Below are positions 9,463 through 18,553 of a DNA stretch of 64,000 bases, in pieces; within the stretch, counting starts at the first letter, position 1; every line of letters starts with the position of its first letter. The stretch is from contig DYMB01000001.1 of NCBI GenBank assembly GCA_020721805.1, positions 169,261 through 233,260 of the forward strand. The letters run 5' to 3'. The stretch comes from Acetofilamentum sp. (GTDB lineage: Bacteria; Hydrothermota; 32-111). Position numbers and translations under genes: made by a program. Under the pieces are notes generated by a model, which saw nothing but the letters and a program-made list of their open reading frames with translations, had not been told where the DNA came from and did no database searches.

Positions 9463-9490
9463 ATCATAATATCGATAAAACTATTGTCAA
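9463..9490 (-). promoter_or_regulatory. Promoter of the HD-GYP gene, predicted leaderless
   Basis: On the minus strand: TTGACA (9485-9490), 16-bp spacer, TATGAT (9463-9468). Six nucleotides separate the -10 from the ATG at 9456, so transcription should begin at or next to the start codon. No Shine-Dalgarno is present. Confidence 0.7.
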
Positions 9491-9492
9491 GT

Positions 9493-11436
9493 TTATTCTT
9501 TATTAAATTTTAACATTAAAATCCTAATATCGAAAAGGTTTTCAATTTTAAGAAATCCTTTACTCTCTAAAGTTTCCATAAATTTTGTTAAATCAATTTT
9601 TTCAAAACTTAAGAGTCTGACTTTTCCCTCTTTTAAATCGTTAAGTGAATAGGGTGTAAGGTCATAAAGAGAAAAAGTTTTTAAGCCTATTTTATCTTTC
9701 AAAATTTTTATTTCTTTTAAAAACATATCAGGGTTCAATTTTTTAGGATAAGATTCGAAATTCGAATTGTAAAAATAAAGTAAATAAATTTTATCTTTGA
9801 AAATAAAAAGTTTTGAAAACTTTTCACCTTCTTTATCCTGATATGTAAACTCGATTGAATTTTTTAAAGAATCTAAAGAATTAATTTTTAAAAATTTTGT
9901 AAAGGAGCCTATCGTTTCTCTGTTAAAATCGTTATAGGGATAATAGTATGCGTAAAAAAGTGCTCCAGAAGCTCCAAGTATCAAAGGAGTAAAGAATCTC
10001 CATCTTACCATTTCAAAACTATTTTTTTGATATGCATCGCCCACATAAAGTATTTTTTTTCCATTTGCTTTTGCAAAATCGTTTATGATTTTGAATCTTT
10101 TTGAAAAAAAATAGTCATAGGTATAGTCATCAAACATTATATATTCTGATAATAAGAGTTGTCCTGTATCATCAAACATCATCATTTTCAACTTTTGATT
10201 TTCTTTGTAATCATAAAATTGAGCTGAATGCAAAATAAAGGGGATAAGTCCTTTACCCTTTATGTAATTTGAAATCTCAAAGATGAAAGTATCCAGTTTT
10301 TCTTTTTCTTTTTTCAAAGAATTTTTAAGATAGATATCTTTTCGATAATCGAAAAACCATCTGTCAAGGTTTAATATTCTTTTTGCTTCGATCTCATCCT
10401 CAAGATAGAATCCGATTATTCTGTCGTCAAAAGATTTACTAAAAATATCTATCAAGTTTTTTGTAATCTCTATCTTTTTTTCATTAGTGTATGAAAAATT
10501 TATATTTCCAAGGTATGTGTTTTTTATGACTATTTTAAGGTTCACCAACTTATAATCTTTAGATTTTAAAAGAGTTTTCAATCTTTCCCTCAGATTTATC
10601 TGGAAAGTCTGCCATACCGTATCTAAGGTATTTTCAACCGGAATGTTTAATTTAAACCTGTTGGTATCATTCTTTTGTATTTTAAACATATCACTTTTAT
10701 ATCCTGTCAGATTAAAATCGGTGCGTATGAAATTTTTATATTTTAAATCAAGTTTTTCTTTTAAAGATTTACTCAATATAAAATAAAAAGAGGAGTGAGA
10801 ATTTTTGAACTCGAAAATGAAACTCAATGAAGAATTTTTCCCAAGAAGTTTATATGAAAAACCAAAAATGTCAAAATATGAATAGACAACTGAATTGAAT
10901 CTCTCATCGAATATCTTTTCTTTCTTTATTTGAATAACTATTCTTTCATCCTTTTTTAAATTCTTTATTTTTATAACTCCATAGGAAGGTTCATTTTTAT
11001 CCCAGAATGCGGTCAAATATTTATTTACACTATCAGAATCGATCAAAATCTTCTTGTTCTTTTTTAAAAGGTAAAGATCAGAGATTTCAAGAATGTTATT
11101 TTTCGTAGAATCAACGTTGAATAAAAAAAATAGGTTTCTTGAAAATGTTGAGTAGCGGGGCAAATCTATTATCATTTTTTTTGAATGGGCAAACTTTATC
11201 AATGGTTGAAATTTGAAAATATCCGCAGATAAAAAATCTTTTTCTCTGTTATACAATCCGTATTGAAAAAAAATATCGTAATATTCAAAATATTCATTCT
11301 TTTCTTCGGAAAGACCTAAAAAACTTCTACTTATTTTAATATCATCGTTAAGATACCATCCCACAAAATAATTAGAAAGATCTTTTGAATTCAATGTGAA
11401 CGACGAAAAAAGAAAAATAAATATTAGAAGAAACAT
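9493..11436 (-). CDS. Unknown large secreted protein of the exopolysaccharide operon
   Basis: 647 residues with an N-terminal signal peptide (hydrophobic residues 2-14) and no other obvious membrane segment. I do not recognise the family. The middle part (IIGFYLEDEIEAKR, KGLIPFILHSAQF, KKILYVGDAYQ, LILGASGALFYAYYY) has alternating hydrophobic strands and acidic residues that could be a TIM-barrel glycoside-hydrolase-like fold, with the E/D-E-E cluster as candidate catalytic acids. That is inference only. It starts 1 nt from the flippase gene, so it belongs to the polysaccharide operon, where a secreted glycan-processing enzyme would be plausible. Confidence 0.6.
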   Translation of the reverse strand: MFLLIFIFLFSSFTLNSKDLSNYFVGWYLNDDIKISRSFLGLSEEKNEYFEYYDIFFQYGLYNREKDFLSADIFKFQPLIKFAHSKKMIIDLPRYSTFSRNLFFLFNVDSTKNNILEISDLYLLKKNKKILIDSDSVNKYLTAFWDKNEPSYGVIKIKNLKKDERIVIQIKKEKIFDERFNSVVYSYFDIFGFSYKLLGKNSSLSFIFEFKNSHSSFYFILSKSLKEKLDLKYKNFIRTDFNLTGYKSDMFKIQKNDTNRFKLNIPVENTLDTVWQTFQINLRERLKTLLKSKDYKLVNLKIVIKNTYLGNINFSYTNEKKIEITKNLIDIFSKSFDDRIIGFYLEDEIEAKRILNLDRWFFDYRKDIYLKNSLKKEKEKLDTFIFEISNYIKGKGLIPFILHSAQFYDYKENQKLKMMMFDDTGQLLLSEYIMFDDYTYDYFFSKRFKIINDFAKANGKKILYVGDAYQKNSFEMVRWRFFTPLILGASGALFYAYYYPYNDFNRETIGSFTKFLKINSLDSLKNSIEFTYQDKEGEKFSKLFIFKDKIYLLYFYNSNFESYPKKLNPDMFLKEIKILKDKIGLKTFSLYDLTPYSLNDLKEGKVRLLSFEKIDLTKFMETLESKGFLKIENLFDIRILMLKFNKE

Positions 11437-11437
11437 T

Positions 11438-12691
11438 TTATATTTTTTTTAAATTGTACTTTATCCTGATAAGATCCTCACGCTTAACAAGAAGAAGACC
11501 TTTTATACTTTTTTTATAATGTTTCAAGAAAAATAGGACAAGGATGATCGCATTTATCGAGTAGGATACTAAAGATGAAATTGATGCTCCAACTATTTTT
11601 AATTTGGGGATAAAGTAAAGATTAAGTGCAACATTTATCAAAAGACAGAACAAAGATGAAAAAAGTTGAATATGGACTATACCATCAGCGGAAAGTTCTG
11701 ACGACAACATTTTTGAATATCCACTCGCAAGAATGGCTGGAGCAAGGATGATCATCGGAATGACCGATTCTCTGTATGCTGAAGAGTAAAGTAAAATTAT
11801 AGCAGGGTATGCTGAAATTATCACGAGTATTGAAAGTAAAATGTTTATACTGTTTACAACCCTTGTTGTAAAGTCGAAGGAATCCTTTGTATCCGTATTT
11901 ATCTTTAATGCAAAATTTATCAGAGATGTCGATTGGGAAAGGAGTCTTGTTTTCTCAATTATGAAGACTGCAACCGAATACCATCCAAGATATTCCGGTC
12001 TTAAAAAGAATGTTATAAGAAACATATCTATTCTATAACTGAGAAACGAAGAAAGGTTTGCAAGATAGATTAAAAAACTGTATCTGGACAACGAAACGAT
12101 ATCTGTAAATGACGGAATTTCGAATTTGAGGGGGAAAAGAAAATAGATCGAGAATAAAAATGGTAAAAATATTGAAGAGAAGTAAACGAGCGAGACATTT
12201 AGAGGGGAGAGTTGAATTTTAAAAAATAAAAAGATCAGAAGTAAAGTCATCTCAACGAATATTGGAAGGACTCTCAAGATGTTATAAAGTTTTATTTTTA
12301 AAGTTCCAAGAAAGATGCCGAGTGTAAATTTTGATGAAACGAGAACAAAAAATAATGGTGGAACCACAAAATAAATGGAGGAATATTTTGAAATGGAAAG
12401 AAGAAAAAATGTTGCTAAAAATGAGAGTAAAAAAAATATTGTTGTTAGAATCAAAGAAAAAGTCTTCCATTTATCTATGGAAACCGATATTTTTTTCCCA
12501 GAAAAGAAGGATAAGCCAGTCGATAGACCAAATTCAAATACCATGGATAATGTGGAAGCAAGAAGAAGAATAAAGGAGTAATAGCCTTTGTTTGTAGGAC
12601 CAAGTCCTCTGTTGATTATTATTGTGGTTCCTATACCTACAATAAGAATAATTATTTCGCTGCTAAATGTTGCCAGAGATTTTTTAAACAT
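11438..12691 (-). CDS. Polysaccharide flippase, Wzx/MATE-like
   Basis: A 417-residue protein made almost entirely of about 12 hydrophobic helices. It has the RGLGPTNKGYYS loop after the first helix and a charged LSRYSFLIYLANLSSFLSYR block, both typical of the polysaccharide_synt/Wzx family that flips lipid-linked repeat units across the inner membrane. It overlaps the upstream glycosyltransferase by 8 nt. It is the export step of the pathway whose polymerisation and chain-length genes are upstream in the same operon. Confidence 0.88.
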   Translation of the reverse strand: MFKKSLATFSSEIIILIVGIGTTIIINRGLGPTNKGYYSFILLLASTLSMVFEFGLSTGLSFFSGKKISVSIDKWKTFSLILTTIFFLLSFLATFFLLSISKYSSIYFVVPPLFFVLVSSKFTLGIFLGTLKIKLYNILRVLPIFVEMTLLLIFLFFKIQLSPLNVSLVYFSSIFLPFLFSIYFLFPLKFEIPSFTDIVSLSRYSFLIYLANLSSFLSYRIDMFLITFFLRPEYLGWYSVAVFIIEKTRLLSQSTSLINFALKINTDTKDSFDFTTRVVNSINILLSILVIISAYPAIILLYSSAYRESVIPMIILAPAILASGYSKMLSSELSADGIVHIQLFSSLFCLLINVALNLYFIPKLKIVGASISSLVSYSINAIILVLFFLKHYKKSIKGLLLVKREDLIRIKYNLKKI

Positions 12692-13898
12692 TTTTTAACC
12701 TTTTTTGTATGAACTCGTATTCTTTCTTCATCCTTTCTTCCCATGTTATCAAATATTTTGATTCAAACTCTTTTAATCTTTCTTTGTCTGCAAGGATATT
12801 CTCATTTTCTTTTTTCAGATCCTCTATGAATTTTTTAGCAAAATCGACCATACCGTTAATATCCTCAAAAGTATAAAGCGTTTTATGCAAAAAATCTATA
12901 TTGTAACCTCTTTTCAAGTTCAAAACTGGAGTTTTATTCCTGATGCTTTCAAGAACTGGATTGTTTAATGATGAGATAATGTTAAAATTCAAAAAAAGAT
13001 CTGAAATCTGATAGTATTTATAAGTTTCATTCTGTTTGACCGATCCAGTATATCTATATTCGATTCTTTTTGATTTCAAAAAATTTAAAAGTCTTTCTCT
13101 ATCCTCTCCATCACCTATTATAAGGTAGGATATGTCTGAAACATTTTGCAATTTTTCAATAAACTTTATGAAAAGGTCTGTTCCCTTCAACCTGTTTAAC
13201 CTGTTAAGAAAAAGCAAAATGTATTTTCCCTTCAATCCAAGATTTTCCTTTAAACTTTCCCTTTCCGAAGTTGACATATTTTTAAATTTTTCAATACCGT
13301 TTATAGAAAAAAATATTTTTTCTTTCTTTAACCCTCTTTTTTCAGCAACCATATCACTCGCGGTTCCATCGTTTACCAGTATGTATCCTGTTAAATTTAA
13401 TCTAAAGGAAAGAAGATTTTCCTCAAATTTGTAAAACTTTCTTTTTTTAAGATATTCATAGATGTTAAGTGTTCCATAGTATCTAACAAAAATAGGCTTC
13501 TTCCTTTTGAAAATTGAAAATGCTGTGAGTGGCATATATTGAAGATGTGCATATACAAGATCAGGAGAGAAATCTTTTATCAGATTTTTTATCTTTAAAG
13601 TGTAAAAAGTCATAAAATAAAGAAATCTTAGTTTATTGAAAATATGGTAAGATTTTAATATTTTTTGATTTAAAAAGATTTTGGGGATTTTTATTGAAAC
13701 CACTCTGCATTTCTTTCCAAAAAATGAAACTCTGTTTGTTTCATATGGATATATGTATAACTGCTCGTATCCGAGTTCATCGTAAAACTGTAATGTTTTC
13801 ATCACCGAAGGCATGCCCGAATCATTTTTCAGAACCCAAACTGGTATTGTGGATAAATGTAAAATCTTAAGTGAGTTTTTCTTGAAGTAAGCTTTCAT
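12684..13898 (-). CDS. GT4-like glycosyltransferase
   Basis: 404 residues with a GT-B layout. The C-terminal donor domain carries GKYILLFLNRLNRLKGTDLF, YLIIGDGEDRERLL and YRYTGSVKQNE, the usual sugar-nucleotide domain landmarks. The EX7E region is altered: after LNFNIISSLNNPVLESIRN only the second glutamate is clear. It probably adds one sugar to the repeat unit of the exopolysaccharide. It overlaps the next upstream glycosyltransferase gene by 32 nt and the flippase by 8 nt. Confidence 0.85.
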   Translation of the reverse strand: MKAYFKKNSLKILHLSTIPVWVLKNDSGMPSVMKTLQFYDELGYEQLYIYPYETNRVSFFGKKCRVVSIKIPKIFLNQKILKSYHIFNKLRFLYFMTFYTLKIKNLIKDFSPDLVYAHLQYMPLTAFSIFKRKKPIFVRYYGTLNIYEYLKKRKFYKFEENLLSFRLNLTGYILVNDGTASDMVAEKRGLKKEKIFFSINGIEKFKNMSTSERESLKENLGLKGKYILLFLNRLNRLKGTDLFIKFIEKLQNVSDISYLIIGDGEDRERLLNFLKSKRIEYRYTGSVKQNETYKYYQISDLFLNFNIISSLNNPVLESIRNKTPVLNLKRGYNIDFLHKTLYTFEDINGMVDFAKKFIEDLKKENENILADKERLKEFESKYLITWEERMKKEYEFIQKRLKNV

Positions 13899-14952
13899 AT
13901 ATTTTTAATCCTTTCATAAAACAGGAATTTTTTTCAAAATTTTTTTCAGCGATAACATAATTTGCTTGTTCAATTTTTTTCAACAGGTTTCTGTCATCGT
14001 GCAGGTTTAAAATTTTTTCATACAGTTCGTTGAGTGAATCGGTTTTTAAAATAATTTCTTCAATTTTAAAAATTTGAAAATCCCTCATCGAATCGTTATC
14101 CTGATAGATCACACATTTTTTACACATCATAGCTTCTTTTACTGAAACAGGGCTTCCATCCCTTAAAGATAAAGATAAGGTTAAGTTTGAACTTTTGATA
14201 AGGGAGATAAATTTTTCCTTTGAAAGATTTTGAATTATTTTTATAAAATTTGTTTTTTCAACCATTTTTTCCATCTTTCTAAAATATTCTGAATCATCAC
14301 CTTTTATTAAAACAAGTTTTATATCCTTATATTTTGAATTTAAAAGTTCAACTGTTCTTATAACCCTCTCAATTTGAAATATATCCCTTATGTATCTAAG
14401 GTTGAGTATCAAAAAATCGTTTTCTGAAATACCGATCTCTTTTCTATCAAAAGGTTTTATCCTATCTATAAGGTTTTTATCAACTCCCCATATCAACTCA
14501 TCAGACTTTTTAATTTCGAATGGAAGATAATTTTTTAGATGTTTTCCAGCAAAGGTTATAAAATCGGCATTTTTTAATGAAACTCTCGCTAAAAGTTTCA
14601 TTAGAGGATCGGAGATTTTATAATCGTTTGTTATATCACTTCCCCAAAGGGAAATAATTTTTTTACATTTATGTGTCAGTGTAAAAAAACCGTAAGGGAA
14701 CAGGTAGTGAGAATGTATAAGATCTGGTTTTATTCTTAAAGTGATCCATTTTATTTTAAAGAAAGAATATAGAAGATTCAATTTGTAGAATGGAAAGAGA
14801 AATTTTATTGAATAACTCTTTTCTACAGGTTTAAAATCTTTTTTTAAACTTATATAGTATATGGTAAAATTTTTAAATTTTTTTAAAAATTCTATCCATT
14901 CAATGGTATGCGTTGAATCAGGCGGTGCCAGTATCAATATTTTTTTCTTCAT
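13867..14952 (-). CDS. GT4-like glycosyltransferase
   Basis: 361 residues, GT-B fold. The N-terminal domain has LAPPDSTHTIEW and DLIHSHYLFPYGF (acceptor domain), then a donor domain with LNLRYIRDIFQIERVI and SLRDGSPVSVKEAM, which supplies the E near the sugar-binding loop. It lacks the canonical glycine-rich GRL loop, so it is divergent. It sits between the O-antigen ligase-like gene and a second GT4, overlapping both. Donor and acceptor are unknown. Confidence 0.82.
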   Translation of the reverse strand: MKKKILILAPPDSTHTIEWIEFLKKFKNFTIYYISLKKDFKPVEKSYSIKFLFPFYKLNLLYSFFKIKWITLRIKPDLIHSHYLFPYGFFTLTHKCKKIISLWGSDITNDYKISDPLMKLLARVSLKNADFITFAGKHLKNYLPFEIKKSDELIWGVDKNLIDRIKPFDRKEIGISENDFLILNLRYIRDIFQIERVIRTVELLNSKYKDIKLVLIKGDDSEYFRKMEKMVEKTNFIKIIQNLSKEKFISLIKSSNLTLSLSLRDGSPVSVKEAMMCKKCVIYQDNDSMRDFQIFKIEEIILKTDSLNELYEKILNLHDDRNLLKKIEQANYVIAEKNFEKNSCFMKGLKIYESLLQEKLT

Positions 14953-16396
14953 AATTTAAAATTTTTAGAAAAGAATAGATTATCCCGAGTAATATATAAT
15001 ATACAACGAGTGGGTCGTTGGTTAAGAAACCTTCATTGCTTAGATGGGCTCTTGGACCTTCAGATATTGAACCCATAAAAAAGAATGAAATGAGGGAGAT
15101 AAAAAAAGATAGTGAAAGGTTTTTTATATCACCACTTACTTTTTTTGATACCTGATAGAGTTTTAAAATTATCAGTCCATTGAACAAAAGGAATCCAAGG
15201 ATGGCTAAGATGCCATACTCGATGGTTAGTCCAAGTATAAGGTTGTGAGAATGGAGAACCAGTTGATCTGGAAAGGCTCCATAGTTTCTCCAAAGATGTG
15301 GAAATTGATTTCCACCTATTCCAAGTAAATTGTGAGGTATCTGGGAAATACTCAATTTCCATGCATTTACTCTTATCAGTGTACTGAATTCGGTCACCTT
15401 CGTTCTTGTAAATATCGTGAAAAACCTCGAAATCACATTGAAAAGTAAACCGAAAGCAAAGAGGGCAACCACAAGTGTTATGTTGAAAAGAATCGAAATA
15501 TTTTTTCTATAATCTTTTATCAAGATAAAAAAGAGTATATAGATCAAAAATAAAGATAATAGCCCACCTCTGCTTATTGTCATCAGTATTGAAAGATTTA
15601 TAACCAAAAATATGATAAAGAGTATAAATTTTTTAAGTTTCTTTTCTATGTTGAAAAGAAAGAATGATATAGGAACGAAGATTAAAACGGTTGCCGCATA
15701 AACATTGGGTCCTATGAAATTAAAGGATGCTCTGTTAACAAAAATTTCCACAAGGTTGAATCTTGTAATTATGTTCAAAAGACCGGTTATGGAATTTAAA
15801 AATATTGAAAATACAAAAAGAACAAGGATGGTTTTTAATTCTGAAAGGTTATTGATACTGTTTGAGTAGATGAAGAAAAAAGAGAATGGAATGGGAAATG
15901 CGAAAATGAAAGAAAGAAAGGAAACCGTCGTGTCCCCACCAACTGCAGTTTTAGTGATAAGAGAAGAAACTATTCCACCTGTTATTAAAAGTAAAAAAGA
16001 TAAAGAGATTAAAAAGCCATTGATATCATATTTTTTGGGGAATTTACCTTCAATAAAAATTTTTATGAATCCAATTGAAATGAAAAAAAATTGTGATAAG
16101 ACTATCGGGTGCAATTTTAGATCAAACATTTCGATGTAGAATCTGGTTACATTCAGTCGTAAAAAAAATGGAAGTAGAAGAATATAGATATAACAGAAAT
16201 ATTTTAGCGGAAGGAAGAGAGAGAAGAGTATTAAAAAAAAAGTTACTATTGAAATCGCGGAAAAAAATAATCCCCTGTTTGTTCCAAAAATGTTATGACC
16301 AACTATTAAAACAAATATGAGTATTATAAGAAAGATTGAAAATGATAAAAGATAAAGAGAGAATTTAAATATCTTTTCTTTTTGCAAACGGATCAT
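14918..16396 (-). CDS. O-antigen ligase / polymerase-like membrane protein
   Basis: 492 residues with about 10-12 hydrophobic helices. The large periplasmic loop contains LLGIGGNQFPHLWRNY and LVLHSHNLILGLTIEYG, the Wzy_C/WaaL signature with the conserved H-x-H-N segment. Proteins of this type join lipid-linked glycan chains to an acceptor or polymerise repeat units. In this operon a polymerase role (Wzy) is as likely as ligase. The start overlaps the Wzz-like gene by 32 nt. Confidence 0.88.
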   Translation of the reverse strand: MIRLQKEKIFKFSLYLLSFSIFLIILIFVLIVGHNIFGTNRGLFFSAISIVTFFLILFSLFLPLKYFCYIYILLLPFFLRLNVTRFYIEMFDLKLHPIVLSQFFFISIGFIKIFIEGKFPKKYDINGFLISLSFLLLITGGIVSSLITKTAVGGDTTVSFLSFIFAFPIPFSFFFIYSNSINNLSELKTILVLFVFSIFLNSITGLLNIITRFNLVEIFVNRASFNFIGPNVYAATVLIFVPISFFLFNIEKKLKKFILFIIFLVINLSILMTISRGGLLSLFLIYILFFILIKDYRKNISILFNITLVVALFAFGLLFNVISRFFTIFTRTKVTEFSTLIRVNAWKLSISQIPHNLLGIGGNQFPHLWRNYGAFPDQLVLHSHNLILGLTIEYGILAILGFLLFNGLIILKLYQVSKKVSGDIKNLSLSFFISLISFFFMGSISEGPRAHLSNEGFLTNDPLVVYYILLGIIYSFLKILNYEEKNIDTGTA

Positions 16397-17525
16397 AAAA
16401 AATTAACTTTAAATGTTTATAGATTTCTTCTCTTTCATCTGTTTCAAGGTAGTTTTCAAAAAAGAATTTGATGCTTAAAAATAAAAGTTCAAGAACAAAA
16501 AGAAGGAATAAGGTTATGATGACTATCTCCTTTCTTGGTGGGAAACTTTTCAAAGTTGGAGTTGTTGCAACATCCACGAGGAAAATACCACTCGAAGGAT
16601 TTTCAAGATTACTTTTTATCAGGTTGACCTGCTCCAATAACTCGTTTTTTATTCTCATTGCAACCTCAAGATCTATCTTTAACTGTGCATATTTAACAAC
16701 CTCTTCGGGCTTTTCGAAGAGCGAATAGGATATAGAATCCACAGCCCTTTCAATTTCCTTTATCTTTAAAATTTTATTTTTTATCGCCATCGAAGTATCG
16801 GAAACAGAGTTTTTCAATTTATAGAATTCGGTTTTTTCCTTTATGAGTTCATCGTATAGTGTAACCATGGAAGGGGTCTTCTGTTGAACGGAAAATTCTA
16901 CACCAAGAGATCTGTTCTTTTTTAACCACTCGTTCATTCTTTCAGAAATTTCGTTTACGATTAAAATCTGCTTTTGATAAAATTGCTCATATATCTTTAA
17001 ATTTTCTTTCTGTTTCATAACATTTAAATTTGAAATCTGTTTGTTAAGGAAATAGATATAGTCATTGCAAACTGATTTTGCGAATTCAGGGTCTTTATCG
17101 GTGAAAGATATTTTCAGCATTTCGGATGTTTCGATGTCAAATTTTGTAATTCTTTTCAATTTTAATCTTGCATGTTCTATAGTTTTTAAATTATACCTTT
17201 TCTTTAAATCATATCTTATGATCAAAGAATCCAATACTGAGTTGCTTCTTAAAATATCAACATACAGATCAACACTCTGAACCGAAAATCCTGAAATATC
17301 AGCAAGACCACCGGTAAGTTTTGAGAAAGATGTTAGCGATGAGAGAAGTGATTGGCTGCTTCCGGAAGGTGGTGCTATCGATACTGTGGATGTATATTGT
17401 TTTGGTATGATGAAAACTATTATGGTTGAAACTATAAAAGTTATGAAAAGTGAAACTGTTATCAGTTTTCTATGTTTTATAACATATATTAAAAATTTTA
17501 ATGAATCTTTCATTTGATCCCCCAT
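16365..17525 (-). CDS. Wzz/GumC-like chain-length determinant
   Basis: 386 residues with two membrane helices (about 22-40 and about 345-365) flanking a long periplasmic, partly coiled region. QYTSTVSIAPPSGSS after the first helix and PTLKSFPPRKEIVI before the second are the classic Wzz signatures. The protein lacks a fused tyrosine-kinase domain. It should set polysaccharide chain length and link the polymerase to export. It overlaps the SLBB gene at a single base and the ligase gene by 32 nt. Confidence 0.9.
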   Translation of the reverse strand: MGDQMKDSLKFLIYVIKHRKLITVSLFITFIVSTIIVFIIPKQYTSTVSIAPPSGSSQSLLSSLTSFSKLTGGLADISGFSVQSVDLYVDILRSNSVLDSLIIRYDLKKRYNLKTIEHARLKLKRITKFDIETSEMLKISFTDKDPEFAKSVCNDYIYFLNKQISNLNVMKQKENLKIYEQFYQKQILIVNEISERMNEWLKKNRSLGVEFSVQQKTPSMVTLYDELIKEKTEFYKLKNSVSDTSMAIKNKILKIKEIERAVDSISYSLFEKPEEVVKYAQLKIDLEVAMRIKNELLEQVNLIKSNLENPSSGIFLVDVATTPTLKSFPPRKEIVIITLFLLFVLELLFLSIKFFFENYLETDEREEIYKHLKLIFYDPFAKRKDI

Positions 17526-18412
17526 TACTTCTTAAATATATTTGAAATATAAACATATATTAAAATCGAGTTCATTATAACCGAAACAAAATATGACATA
17601 TCCTTCATCTTTGCGGATAAAGATTTTTCAACAACGAGGATATCCTCAGGTTCTACCTGTCCGGTTTTCTTTTTACCTTTTTTATCAAAATGTTTAATGT
17701 TATTTATATCACCATCTATCGTTGGTCCACCTGCAAGTGAAATATACTCCTTAACAGTTAGATCTGGAGAATATGGATACATTCCACCGTTGACAACCTG
17801 ACCAACAACACCGACAGCCTGAGGTTTTAAATATATTCTATCTCCTGGATATACGATATCATAAGGTGAGACTTTTTCAAGAAAATTTTTACCTTTTCTT
17901 ATCGTGTATATGCTTAAACTGGAATCAATTAGAGTAACATATTTTGTTTGAACATGGGAAAGGTAGTAAAGAAAATTTTTTCCCCATTCAAAATTTACAA
18001 ATCTTGTTGAATCAAGATTCGTCGTAACATTTATATAAGAATGTGAACCATAATATTTTATGTTAATAAGAACTGTATCTATAACAAACTCTCTTCTGTA
18101 TGTTTTAAGAATTGAATCCTGAAAATCTTTTCTTGTTAAATTTTTATATCCTATACTTTTAAAATTTGTTAAGAAGATCTGTGTTTGAACATCAAAAAAA
18201 CCGGTTTTATTTGTTGTTGGTGCCATGAGGATGAACGAACCATCATCAAGTGTCTGTGAAACGAATGAAAAAGAGTTTACTCCTTTGCTGTCCACAACAT
18301 AAACTTCAACAGAATCACCAACGCCCAAAATATATTCATCAGGTGATATTTCTAAAGAGTTAATTATATAAAAGATTGATATGAATAAAAGTGTTGTGAG
18401 AATTTTCTTCAT
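17525..18412 (-). CDS. Polysaccharide export protein with SLBB domain
   Basis: 295 residues: a signal sequence (2-19), a poly-export N-terminal block (YILGVGDSVEVYVVD), and an SLBB block (GVVGQVVNGGMYPYSPDLTV, then EYISLAGGPT). A hydrophobic C-terminal helix follows (about 273-291). Wza-like lipoproteins normally carry a lipobox cysteine, which is not seen here, so this may be an inner-membrane-tethered variant. It is the first gene of the exopolysaccharide operon, with a good Shine-Dalgarno (AAGGAG) and a perfect -10 upstream. Confidence 0.87.
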   Translation of the reverse strand: MKKILTTLLFISIFYIINSLEISPDEYILGVGDSVEVYVVDSKGVNSFSFVSQTLDDGSFILMAPTTNKTGFFDVQTQIFLTNFKSIGYKNLTRKDFQDSILKTYRREFVIDTVLINIKYYGSHSYINVTTNLDSTRFVNFEWGKNFLYYLSHVQTKYVTLIDSSLSIYTIRKGKNFLEKVSPYDIVYPGDRIYLKPQAVGVVGQVVNGGMYPYSPDLTVKEYISLAGGPTIDGDINNIKHFDKKGKKKTGQVEPEDILVVEKSLSAKMKDMSYFVSVIMNSILIYVYISNIFKK

Positions 18413-18437
18413 AGGTTACTCCTTTAAAATAAAAAAT

Positions 18438-18465
18438 ATTATATAGTTATAAAACTAATAGTCAA
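18438..18465 (-). promoter_or_regulatory. Promoter of the exopolysaccharide operon
   Basis: Minus strand: TTGACT (18460-18465), 16-bp spacer, perfect TATAAT (18438-18443). The predicted leader of about 19 nt carries AAGGAG. It is back to back with the pilB promoter; the two -35 boxes are only 35 bp apart, leaving room for a shared regulator. Confidence 0.75.
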
Positions 18466-18500
18466 CATGGTAAGGGTAAACTTCTTTTAATTATTTTTAC

Positions 18501-18529
18501 TTGACTATATTTCAATTTTAATTTAAAAT
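18501..18529 (+). promoter_or_regulatory. Promoter of the pilB operon
   Basis: TTGACT (18501-18506), 17-bp spacer, TAAAAT (18524-18529). The leader is about 18 nt and contains AGGGG before the ATG. It is divergent from the exopolysaccharide promoter. Confidence 0.7.
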
Positions 18530-18553
18530 AACAAATTTGAAAGGGGAAAAATT

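Noticed and set aside
12331-12581. Plus-strand frames inside the flippase gene
   Set aside because: These lysine-rich frames are the complement of a membrane protein's Phe/Leu codons.
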